Assembly: GCA_002480565.1 (NCBI GenBank) | Contig: DLCK01000070.1 | Location: forward strand, 1-22,365 | Length of the DNA stretch: 22,365 nucleotides | Direction of reading: 5' to 3' | Origin: Phycisphaerales bacterium UBA7800 | GTDB lineage: Bacteria > Planctomycetota > Phycisphaerae > Phycisphaerales > Phycisphaeraceae | In this document: one piece after another, positions 1 to 6,725 of the stretch | How positions within the stretch are numbered: the stretch's first letter is position 1 | Layout of the letters: each line of letters starts with the position of its first letter | Notes under the pieces: model-generated | The model's database searches: none | The model's input: only the letters and a program-made list of their open reading frames with translations | What the model was told of the DNA's origin: nothing | Program-made: the position numbers and the translations under genes

Positions 1-16
1 TTCAGCCGGTAGTGGT

Positions 17-1762
17 TCAGTTGACTTCAAAAGCAAATACCTTGACCTGTTCATTGCCCCATGTTTCATCAATCACCAGACGCACCGCAGTGGTCTTGGT
101 ATCCAGTGGCAAGCGAACGAGTCGCTGGTAGTTGTCATCAACCTGTGAGATGGTCTTCCATTTCCCCGCACCATCTTGCGACTGAATTGAAAACGCTTTG
201 ACCAAGGTGGCAGGGGTGTAATCCCAATTGCCTTTCTTGGAGTATCGCGCGGGCATTTTCTTGGGACGCGACAAGTCACTATCAAAGGTGATACGCGCTT
301 CGGTGAGTTGGGTCACACTGTCAAAGTTGTATGTGGCAGAGTCACCAACACCGCAGAGCCATGCGTTGTCTTCTTTGCCAAGGCTTCGGTCGACACCACT
401 GCGGAGTTCTTGGGCATTGCCTGTTGATGCAGAGAGTTTGGCGGCCTTTGAAGTGTCAGAGATTTCACGTGTATGCCAAGGCAGATAGCAGTCCTGATCC
501 ATGAGTGTTTGTTGAAGTTCAGCAATATGTTTTTGACCGACACCACGTGGGGTAGTGTTGTGTTTCACTGCCAAGGCTGCTGCCGTACCGACTGCCTGGC
601 CGATGATGGCGCAGGTTGCCATGACACGTGTGCTGGAGAGCGCCATGTGCGTGACGGAGATATTGCGTCCGGCCATGAACAGGTTGTCGATGTTCGCTGA
701 GTACATCGTGCGATAGGTGATGCCGTAGGGTGATGGAGCCGGATGGAAGATGGTGGGTTTGCCGACATGGTTGATGCCTGCGGGATGATGGTCATCCATG
801 GACCAGCCACCGTAGGCAACCATGTCTTCGTACTTGCCTTCAGCTTCGACATCGTTCTGGTTCATGATGACATCGCCGACATAGCGGAAGTTTTCTCGCT
901 TACCTGGAAGTGATCCGATCCATTCAAGTTCCCATTTTTTGCCACGGCCATCGGGATGATTTTTGATCATGTCCCAGACACCAAAGCCGATTTTGTACAG
1001 TTCATCACGGAGTTCTTCACCTTCACCGATGGTGTCGTATTCACCGCCGATTTCAAGCCACCACCAGTTACCACTACCGGGAGTCAGGCCGCGATGGGGG
1101 AGTTGTTCTTCCTGGTAGGTGTTGGCCCATTTGGGCTTGACGAAGGGGACGTGGTCTTCTGGATCAATCTCACGAACTTGGAGCAATAGCGAGTTACCCA
1201 TGGTTTTGAGGTCAGCAACGTCTGGCGCATGGGCTTCGTTGAATTCGTCACGTGCTTCACGCCCACGCCTCAGCTCTGCACCGCAAACGCGCAGGACACT
1301 ATCACCAGAGCAGTCGGCAAAGAACTTGGCTTTGATGGCATGATTGGTTTGCGTGGTGAGTTGCCAGCCGGAGACTTCGCTGATTTTATTGCCTTGGGTT
1401 TTGACACTGTTAATTGAGCAATTGAGCATCAATTTGAGGTTGGGCTCAAAGTGTGCTTTTTCATACAGGACCGTGTCCCAGATGGTGTATTTGAGTTGGG
1501 GGTTTCTATGACAGTTTTCGAGTTTGATTTCTTCGAGGATTCCAGTTTCGACATTGTCTTTGCCATGGGCACCACAGATCCACATGCGGACCTCCGAGGA
1601 CGCGTTACCACCGAGTACGGGTCGGTCCTGGACAAGGATGGTTTTGATGCCGTTGCGTGCTGCCGCGATAGCCGTGCATAAGCCGGACATACCGCCGCCG
1701 ACGACGCAGAAATCAGCCTCGTGGTTCTTGGTTTCAAACGATAGTGTGGGATCGTGTTTCAT
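17..1762 (-). CDS. FAD-dependent oxidoreductase with C-terminal sandwich-like domain
   Basis: The 581-residue protein opens with a Rossmann dinucleotide-binding motif (VVGGGMSGLCTA, about residues 20-31), followed by an RPVLGGNASSE segment. That order is typical of the FAD_oxidored family, which is common near carbohydrate-degradation genes in planctomycetes and Lentisphaerae. A second FAD-contact motif, NLFMAGRNIS, lies near residue 365. Residues about 460-581 have no oxidoreductase motif and read as a beta-rich, discoidin-like domain that might bind carbohydrate. No export signal is visible, so it is probably cytoplasmic. The ATG at 1762 gives a family-like N-terminus but has no Shine-Dalgarno in front. 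It lies 125 bp downstream of the IclR gene on the same strand, so IclR control is plausible. The substrate cannot be told from the sequence. Confidence 0.85.
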   Translation of the reverse strand: MKHDPTLSFETKNHEADFCVVGGGMSGLCTAIAAARNGIKTILVQDRPVLGGNASSEVRMWICGAHGKDNVETGILEEIKLENCHRNPQLKYTIWDTVLYEKAHFEPNLKLMLNCSINSVKTQGNKISEVSGWQLTTQTNHAIKAKFFADCSGDSVLRVCGAELRRGREARDEFNEAHAPDVADLKTMGNSLLLQVREIDPEDHVPFVKPKWANTYQEEQLPHRGLTPGSGNWWWLEIGGEYDTIGEGEELRDELYKIGFGVWDMIKNHPDGRGKKWELEWIGSLPGKRENFRYVGDVIMNQNDVEAEGKYEDMVAYGGWSMDDHHPAGINHVGKPTIFHPAPSPYGITYRTMYSANIDNLFMAGRNISVTHMALSSTRVMATCAIIGQAVGTAAALAVKHNTTPRGVGQKHIAELQQTLMDQDCYLPWHTREISDTSKAAKLSASTGNAQELRSGVDRSLGKEDNAWLCGVGDSATYNFDSVTQLTEARITFDSDLSRPKKMPARYSKKGNWDYTPATLVKAFSIQSQDGAGKWKTISQVDDNYQRLVRLPLDTKTTAVRLVIDETWGNEQVKVFAFEVN

Positions 1763-1798
1763 TTTTTTGATCAGTGAGTAGGTTGTTGTTTATGTGGT

Positions 1799-1821
1799 GT
1801 TGCACATGACGTCGGTGCAAC
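1799..1821. promoter_or_regulatory. Inverted repeat upstream of the oxidoreductase gene (candidate operator)
   Basis: GTTGCAC and GTGCAAC are perfect 7-bp arms around a 9-bp spacer, 37 bp upstream of the oxidoreductase start and between it and the IclR gene. There is no T-run on the minus strand after it, so an operator is more likely than a terminator. IclR as the ligand is inference from position only. Confidence 0.4.
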
Positions 1822-1887
1822 GTGTGTGAGTGTTTTAATTTTTCAATAGCCGTATGCTGACAGCTTGCGCGTTGCCTTGTTGTAAGG

Positions 1888-2610
1888 TTATTCCGGGGGT
1901 GGGGCGATGATTTGCGATGCGTCTTTGAGTTGTTTGACGATCTGGTCAACAGGTGCGTCAAGTGCAGCCCCGGAGATGGCGATGGCTGCAGTGACCGGTT
2001 TGCCGACAGTGACTGCGATGGTTAAGTGGTCAGGGTCTTGTTGTGAAGGATAGACCAGGCAGGCATATCCCTGCTTACGTGTTTGTCGGAGTTCTTTGAG
2101 CAGGGCGGTGATACTTTTGAATCCGGGAATGGTTTGATCCCGGTACATCTCGCGAATTTGGTCATCAGCATGTGTCGCCAGTAACGCCATGCCGACACTT
2201 GAACGTGTCGCTGGGACAAGTGTGATTCGTCCCAGTGCATCTTCGACATCACAGCCGTGCTTGCCATGATAAAGGTAGGTCACTTCATTTTGCCAAAGCA
2301 CACCCAAAGCAATGAGTTGGCCCGGTGATCCGATACGACGCAGGGGTTTGATGGCACGTTTGAGTAGTCCAGATGCGAACATGGATTGGGCAGCTAACGT
2401 GTGAATCCCCGGGCCGATGGTGTAGCGGCGTTTGGCATCCTGATGCGCCAAGCCGATGTCGGCAAGCGTTCGTAGCAGGCGATTGGCCCGCATCACATTT
2501 AAATCCAAATCCCGTGCAAGCGCACGACATGCCACCGGCTCAGCATGCATCGCCAAGGCTTGTAAGCAAGCAAGACCATCAATTAGGGATTGATTGGGTT
2601 GCGAGGACAT
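1888..2610 (-). CDS. IclR-family transcriptional regulator
   Basis: The 240-residue length and layout fit the IclR family. An N-terminal winged helix-turn-helix covers about residues 8-70 (the ALARDLDLNVMRANRLLRTL stretch is the recognition region). An effector-binding domain follows, including the NEVTYLYHG strand and the AATRSSVG-like segment (PATRSSVGMALLATHA). Family members bind short palindromes and respond to small aromatic or sugar-derived acids; the ligand here is unknown. The neighbouring oxidoreductase, transcribed the same way, is the obvious target. The start at 2610 is supported by a promoter whose -10 element ends 6 nt before the ATG, which implies a leaderless transcript. Confidence 0.88.
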   Translation of the reverse strand: MSSQPNQSLIDGLACLQALAMHAEPVACRALARDLDLNVMRANRLLRTLADIGLAHQDAKRRYTIGPGIHTLAAQSMFASGLLKRAIKPLRRIGSPGQLIALGVLWQNEVTYLYHGKHGCDVEDALGRITLVPATRSSVGMALLATHADDQIREMYRDQTIPGFKSITALLKELRQTRKQGYACLVYPSQQDPDHLTIAVTVGKPVTAAIAISGAALDAPVDQIVKQLKDASQIIAPPPE

Positions 2611-2616
2611 GTAACT

Positions 2617-2644
2617 ATAATAGATATCAAAACGCGCCAGTCAA
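2617..2644 (-). promoter_or_regulatory. Sigma70-type promoter of the iclR gene, predicted leaderless
   Basis: On the minus strand TTGACT is followed by 16 nt and then TATTAT. Six nucleotides (AGTTAC) separate the -10 from the ATG, so the expected start of transcription falls on the A of the start codon. There is no room for a Shine-Dalgarno. Confidence 0.55.
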
Positions 2645-2925
2645 GTTATTTCTTGGCCACAACTGACATATCGACCGTCGAGTAGTAGGAAAAATGGCAG
2701 ACGAGTCAGATGGTGTGTGCTGTGTTGGTGAGGTGGGTATCCAACTAGACAACACGTACCCCTAACCGTGCGCAGATGGTGCCGGTGGATATCGGGAAGA
2801 TACTGGTGTTCGTGGTGGGGGATATTGAGGATTGATCACTTGCTTTGGATTTACCCCGGGATTAAACCCCTGAGTTTTAGTATGCATGCGTATGTGTAGT
2901 GATACTACTGGTGAAGGAAACTTGA
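2645..2925. other. Intergenic stretch without a convincing gene
   Basis: Apart from the doubtful 45-codon frame at 2694-2828 I see nothing coding here. ATTAAACCCCTGAG at 2861 is echoed as ATTAAACCCTTGGA at 3381, so a weak direct repeat (about 17 of 21 bases) brackets repeat copy A. Confidence 0.4.
2694..2828 (+). CDS. Possible 45-residue ORF, unrecognised
   Basis: An ATG preceded by AGGAAAA opens a 45-codon frame beginning MADESDGVCC and ending LVFVVGGY. It lies in the otherwise empty stretch between the iclR promoter and the degraded repeat. I do not recognise it. The Shine-Dalgarno spacing is short (3-4 nt) and chance is a real possibility; it could also be a remnant of a decayed gene. Confidence 0.15.
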
Positions 2926-3325
2926 AATTGGCACATCCGTTGAATCAGTGGGGCGGTATCCATGCGATGCCTCAATAATTTGCTGGCCAGGGAACTAGCG
3001 CTCCCCGGCCCCCTTGTCGAGTTCATAGGGTCGCTATTTATAGTTCGCTTCAAAAAAGACACACAAGGCAAATAAGGCAGCGGTTCAAGGATGGTGATAT
3101 CTCGCTTTGTGCGTATTGCCTCCAGTAGTGCCACGTGCGTTGGATGGGCCAGCGTTACCACACTGCCGGATACCCCTGTAACGTCCATGGCGTCAGTGCA
3201 GCGAAAATGCACGATGGAGTCCTCGCTCCCTCGAACCGCTGCCTTGTTTGTCTTGATACAGCGCATAGCAAACAGTGATCCATAAACTTGCAAAGGGGTT
3301 CGGGGAGTGCTAGCTCCATGGCATG
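2926..3325. repeat. Palindromic repeat element, degraded copy A
   Basis: Positions 2960-3026 match 19836-19902 at about 61 of 67 bases, and 3167-3212 is identical over 46 bases to 20225-20270. The right part (about 3290-3325) is a worn inverted copy of the left end, including the hairpin-forming CGGGGAGTGCTAGCTCC. Interior segments such as CAAGGCAGCGGTTC also recur inverted on the right arm (3229-3260). The element therefore folds back on itself like copy B, but lacks about 190 bp of copy B's centre. It sits between the iclR promoter and the 3' end of the small membrane-protein gene. The open frame across it (2877-3359, minus) is best explained by the repeat, not by a gene. Confidence 0.75.
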
Positions 3326-3428
3326 ATAAACCTAGACCTATGAACACCATCAATCTCATATTTTATGGTTGAGCCATAAAATTAAACCCTTGGATTTTAC
3401 TGCCAGGATGTGTCTGCGTTGATTGGAC

Positions 3429-3857
3429 TTAACAATTGCACTTAAGCTTCACACGGTGCTTCAATTCGTCCATCTCATCAATGCTCGTTTCGCAGTCCAC
3501 GTCGCCTTGGGTTTCGGTGTGGAGTTTGAGCAGGTAATGCTTGCGTTGGTGAAGAGCTCGGTAGAGCAGGTAGATGCCTGCAGCAATGAGAAACAGAGGA
3601 GCCCATGCGGTGTGTTGGGATGGGTTTGCAGTGTGGATGTCGAATTGCCAAAACATGTAGCCGCCCAACAGCAGGCTCGTTAAACCGATGGAAATGCCTG
3701 CAATGGGATGCTTGTAGTCATTGACCAGCGAGCATTGATCGATACTCACCTGTTTACAGTCAAAGTCGCCCAGTTCATCGATGTGAACCTGTTCATTGCG
3801 AATCCGCACATGCTTGTGTGCAGACGCAGCCTGTCGCGAATCGGTAACTTCCGGCAT
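3429..3857 (-). CDS. Hypothetical two-TM membrane protein
   Basis: I do not recognise the family. The protein has about 142 residues: a hydrophilic N-terminus, two predicted transmembrane segments (about residues 51-70 and 85-101) with a short loop between, and a charged C-terminal tail ending KLKCNC. Several cysteines lie in the soluble parts (residues 34, 42, 122, 140, 142), which might matter for redox or metal binding. The ATG at 3857 is preferred over the GTG directly before it because AGGAG sits 6 nt upstream. It lies 150 bp downstream of the PIN/TRAM gene on the same strand and could be cotranscribed. The general layout resembles small DUF6232-type proteins, but that is a weak guess. 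Confidence 0.6.
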   Translation of the reverse strand: MPEVTDSRQAASAHKHVRIRNEQVHIDELGDFDCKQVSIDQCSLVNDYKHPIAGISIGLTSLLLGGYMFWQFDIHTANPSQHTAWAPLFLIAAGIYLLYRALHQRKHYLLKLHTETQGDVDCETSIDEMDELKHRVKLKCNC

Positions 3858-4007
3858 CACTGTCTCCTGAGATGATGGAACGTCTATTAACGTGCTGACC
3901 CATGGTGAATCAGCCGTGTGTTTTTACCGTCGAAACAAATTGTCGAAACTAATCCGAATTCCGGTCTGTCTTTCAATGAACAATAACCAAAGGAAACTTC
4001 CGGGGGG

Positions 4008-5069
4008 TTAATCGGCACGACCGAAGATCATCCGGCCTGCTGAGGTTTGCAGGGTGCTGGTGACGGTCATGTCGATCATTTTATTGACTGCGTTCTTGGC
4101 ATTTTCCACGACGACCATGGTGCCATCTTCCAGATAGCCGACACCTTGGGTCGGACCCTCGCCGGGCTTGACGATTTTAACCTGCATGATTTCGCCGGGA
4201 AGGGCGACGGGTCGCAGGGACTTGGCTAAGTCATTGAGGTTGATCACATCCACACCTCGGAAGGTGGCGATTTTGTTGAGGTTGTAATCATTGGTCATCA
4301 CACGCGCGGGCATGTGTTGGGCGAGACTGATGAGCTTGTGGTCGACGTTGGTGCCTTCGGCTTCAGCTTCATCAATGGTGACGGTGATGACCGAGTTTTC
4401 CTGCAGGCGTTGAAGGATGTCCAAGCCGCGACGTCCGCGAGCGCGTTTGAGTTTGTCGGCTGAGTCAGCAATGACCTGCAATTCATTGAGGACGAATTTG
4501 GGGACGATGAGCGTGCCTTGGAGGATCTGGGTTTCGATGATGTCGATGATGCGACCATCAATGATGACCGAGGTGTCGAGCAGGATGGGCTTGGTGCCAC
4601 GAACCTGCTTGGCAAATTCGACGTAGGGGATGACAAATCGGAAGTCGTCCTTGGTCTGAAGCACCAGCGAGATGCAGACGTAACAGCAAATCAGGCCGAT
4701 GAAGACTTTGACTCCTTGGAGCAGGTCCAGATAGGCATCCATGGTGATGGACTTGGGCTGCGGCCCGATGCGTGGGATCAGGTCCACGAACATGCCCAGT
4801 GCGCCGGAGACAACCAGGCCTGCGACGAGGCCCAGAAATACCCCGGAGATGGCAGCAAGGCGTTTCTTCTTGATATAGGAATCGATGGCAATGACAGCCA
4901 TGGCGATACCCAATGACATGCCCAGCATGATCAGGACGGTCGAAAATTGGAGTTGGGCGTTATCTGCTCTGACTTGTTGTTGCAGTTGAATCACGTAAAG
5001 CACGGAGATGCAACACGCTAACAAGATAAAGCTGCCCCGCAGCATAAATAGGATCATATGTCCACTCAT
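4008..5069 (-). CDS. YacL-type membrane PIN/TRAM domain protein
   Basis: The 353-residue protein has four hydrophobic segments (about 10-30, 42-62, 72-95, 118-138). A PIN nuclease domain follows (about 160-282) with LLDTSVIIDGRI, acidic residues near D165, D171, E196, D243 and D261, and the MTNDYNLNKIA block. A TRAM domain ends the protein (about 286-347, LRPVALPGEIMQVKIVKPG onward). This order matches the YacL/PIN-TRAM family, which is membrane-anchored and predicted to cleave RNA. Unlike VapC toxins it has no antitoxin partner here. The start is the first in-frame ATG, close to a purine-rich GGGGGAA. The gene is divergent from the SRP RNA/dnaX block. Confidence 0.88.
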   Translation of the reverse strand: MSGHMILFMLRGSFILLACCISVLYVIQLQQQVRADNAQLQFSTVLIMLGMSLGIAMAVIAIDSYIKKKRLAAISGVFLGLVAGLVVSGALGMFVDLIPRIGPQPKSITMDAYLDLLQGVKVFIGLICCYVCISLVLQTKDDFRFVIPYVEFAKQVRGTKPILLDTSVIIDGRIIDIIETQILQGTLIVPKFVLNELQVIADSADKLKRARGRRGLDILQRLQENSVITVTIDEAEAEGTNVDHKLISLAQHMPARVMTNDYNLNKIATFRGVDVINLNDLAKSLRPVALPGEIMQVKIVKPGEGPTQGVGYLEDGTMVVVENAKNAVNKMIDMTVTSTLQTSAGRMIFGRAD

Positions 5070-5128
5070 TTCCCCCGAAACTTCGGTTTATGTATGCGAA
5101 TCAATGAAAAATATATCAATACCTGTAA

Positions 5129-5157
5129 TGTATATGCATTAGCATATTCATCTTCAA
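5129..5157 (-). promoter_or_regulatory. Candidate promoter for the PIN/TRAM gene
   Basis: On the minus strand TTGAAG is followed by 17 nt and TATACA, in an AT-rich stretch about 60 bp upstream of the start at 5069. Both hexamers are only moderate matches to the sigma70 consensus. Confidence 0.3.
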
Positions 5158-5214
5158 ACAAATAACCAAGTCATTTGCGAGAAATAACCTGTATCTCTTT
5201 TATTTTATCACGCT

Positions 5215-5243
5215 TTGCATGGTTGTCTTGTCTGAATTACAAT
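5215..5243 (+). promoter_or_regulatory. Sigma70-type promoter of the SRP RNA (and possibly dnaX)
   Basis: TTGCAT (5215-5220), a 17-nt spacer and TACAAT (5238-5243) form a near-consensus promoter. Transcription would begin near 5250, about 65 nt before the SRP helix, at the base of a hairpin. Confidence 0.7.
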
Positions 5244-5250
5244 GTATCGA

Positions 5251-5315
5251 CTCAGCAGGTGTACGCTAGGAGGCAAACCTGTTGAGTACGCAATTTTGCC
5301 TGTGTTTTGCAGGCA
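5251..5315 (+). other. Two-hairpin 5' leader of the SRP RNA transcript
   Basis: CTCAGCAGGT (5251-5260) pairs with ACCTGTTGAG (5277-5286), and TGCCTG (5297-5302) pairs with CAGGCA (5310-5315). The two hairpins lie between the expected transcription start and the closing SRP helix. The loop of the first holds AGGAGG (5268-5273), 8 nt before a TTG that opens a 13-codon frame ending at TGA 5321-5323. It may be a processed leader, an Alu-like extension or a leader peptide; the sequence alone does not decide. Confidence 0.4.
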
Positions 5316-5444
5316 GGGAGTGAGAACAGACGGTCGGGCCCGATGCACGGGTGGTCCCGCGAACCGGGTCAGGCCTTGATCGGAGCAGCCCTAAGTGGCG
5401 TTTGCCCGGTGCCGTTGGTGTCCTGACCGTCTGTTCACGCTCCC
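5316..5444 (+). ncRNA. ffs: Bacterial signal recognition particle RNA (4.5S-like)
   Basis: The ends pair as a long helix: GGGAG with CTCCC, then GAACAGACGGTC (5324-5335) perfectly with GACCGTCTGTTC (5425-5436). Towards the tip lie the SRP helix-8 hallmarks GTCAGG (5368-5373) and GGAGCAGCCCTAAG (5382-5395), which form the symmetric and asymmetric internal loops bound by Ffh. Further in, CCGGG pairs with CCCGG. The position directly upstream of dnaX is a common bacterial arrangement. The apical loop is unusual: where most bacteria have GGAA, this one reads CC-TTGATC-GG. The ends given are those of the helix; mature ends are not determined. The stem is followed by CCGGAAGTTTT, which could help termination. 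Confidence 0.88.
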
Positions 5445-5552
5445 CCGGAAGTTTTCACTGGTGTCATCAATCATTAAATGGTGTCATGGGACAAGCCCAA
5501 TGCTGAGCAAATGTGAAGCATGGGATCAAATTCTTGGTAAACTCTGAACACT

Positions 5553-6725
5553 ATGTCCTACACCGTACTGGCAAGACGATACCGCTCCACCGCCTTTGAA
5601 GGTGTCATTGGCCAGGAACCCATCGCTCAGACACTCAAAAATGCCATCAAGTCCGGTCGCATCGCTCACGCTTATCTCTTCACCGGGACACGCGGGGTGG
5701 GCAAGACCTCCATGGCACGCATCTTCGCCCGTGCCCTTAACGCACCCTTGACCATCCCCGATTGCCCCGTCCCGCCTGGCGATTACGATTACGCTGAGGA
5801 AGACGTTCAGAAGCGCATGGCCACCGCCATCATGTCCGGCGATGACCTGAACGTCATCGAGATCGACGGGGCATCCAACCGATCCGTCGAAGACGCCCGC
5901 CAACTCATCGGCAATGCGTCTTTGGCGCCCACTGGCAACGCACGATTCAAAATCTACATCATTGACGAAGTCCACATGCTCACCAAGGAAGCGTTCAACA
6001 CGCTGCTCAAAACCATGGAAGAGCCGCCCGAGCATGTGAAATTCATCCTCTGCACCACCGAAGCGCACAAAGTCTTAGCAACGATCCAAAGCCGTTGTCA
6101 GCGTTTCGACTTCCGCAATCTGCCTACCGCTCGGATTGCTGAGCATCTGACCAATGTGCTTGAGCAGGAAAAAATCGAATCTCAAACTGATGCCATCTGG
6201 CAAGTTGCTCGCTTGGGCAATGGTTCGATGCGCGATGCATTGAGTCTTATGGATCGACTCATCGCCACAGGCAAGACGCCGTTGACTGCCAAGATTCTGG
6301 AGGACATGCTCGGACTGCCACCCACTGAGCAGGTCGTCGGACTCATTGATGCCATGGCAGCAGGGGACATCGGCAACACACTCACCCAAACCGCCGGTCT
6401 CATTGATGGTGGCATTGCCATCGAACAGTTCTTTGATGTGCTCATCGAGCGACTTCGCAGTTTGATGCTCGTCGCTGCCTGTGGCAAGGACAGTGAACTC
6501 GTCGAACTGGCTGACGATGCCCGTGAGCAGGCCGCCAAACAGGCAGCGAATTTTGATGCAGCAGGTTTGGTTCACATGATCGCACTCTGTGAAAATGTTC
6601 AACGCACCTGCAAGCTCAGTTCCAACCCGCGAGCGTTACTTGATGCAGCGATGGTGCGAATGGCCTTGGCTGAAAAAATGGCGGATGTCTCGGCTGTCTT
6701 ACAGGGCGGCCAAAAAAAAAACTGA
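5553..6725 (+). CDS. dnaX: DNA polymerase III subunit gamma (unshifted dnaX product)
   Basis: This 390-residue frame is the AAA+ ATPase of the clamp loader. It shows the N-terminal MSYTVLARRYRS, a P-loop GTRGVGKTS (45-53), a Walker B IIDEVHML (136-143), the sensor region FILCTTEAHK (164-173) and the arginine-finger motif SRCQRFDF (180-187). It ends QKKN-stop right after the A10 run, as expected for a gamma product made by termination at a slippage site. The segment between residues 64 and 100, which in most DnaX proteins carries four zinc-binding cysteines, has a single cysteine (C71) here. Upstream lies ffs; the 5' leader of dnaX has no strong Shine-Dalgarno. Confidence 0.85.
   Translation: MSYTVLARRYRSTAFEGVIGQEPIAQTLKNAIKSGRIAHAYLFTGTRGVGKTSMARIFARALNAPLTIPDCPVPPGDYDYAEEDVQKRMATAIMSGDDLNVIEIDGASNRSVEDARQLIGNASLAPTGNARFKIYIIDEVHMLTKEAFNTLLKTMEEPPEHVKFILCTTEAHKVLATIQSRCQRFDFRNLPTARIAEHLTNVLEQEKIESQTDAIWQVARLGNGSMRDALSLMDRLIATGKTPLTAKILEDMLGLPPTEQVVGLIDAMAAGDIGNTLTQTAGLIDGGIAIEQFFDVLIERLRSLMLVAACGKDSELVELADDAREQAAKQAANFDAAGLVHMIALCENVQRTCKLSSNPRALLDAAMVRMALAEKMADVSAVLQGGQKKN

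Noticed and set aside
565..852. Numerous 60-180-residue frames opposite or out of frame with the long genes
   Set aside because: They lie entirely inside well-supported genes, lack ribosome-binding sites and have low-complexity composition typical of shadow frames.
2877..3359. 160-residue open frame on the minus strand sharing HFRCTDAMDVTGVS with another frame
   Set aside because: The shared residues come from the 46-base identical block of repeat copies A and B. The frame crosses the repeat arms and has no Shine-Dalgarno, so it is a by-product of the repeat.
4008..5069. VapC-like toxin of a toxin-antitoxin pair
   Set aside because: The PIN domain is fused to four membrane segments and a TRAM domain, and no antitoxin gene is adjacent; this is the YacL architecture.
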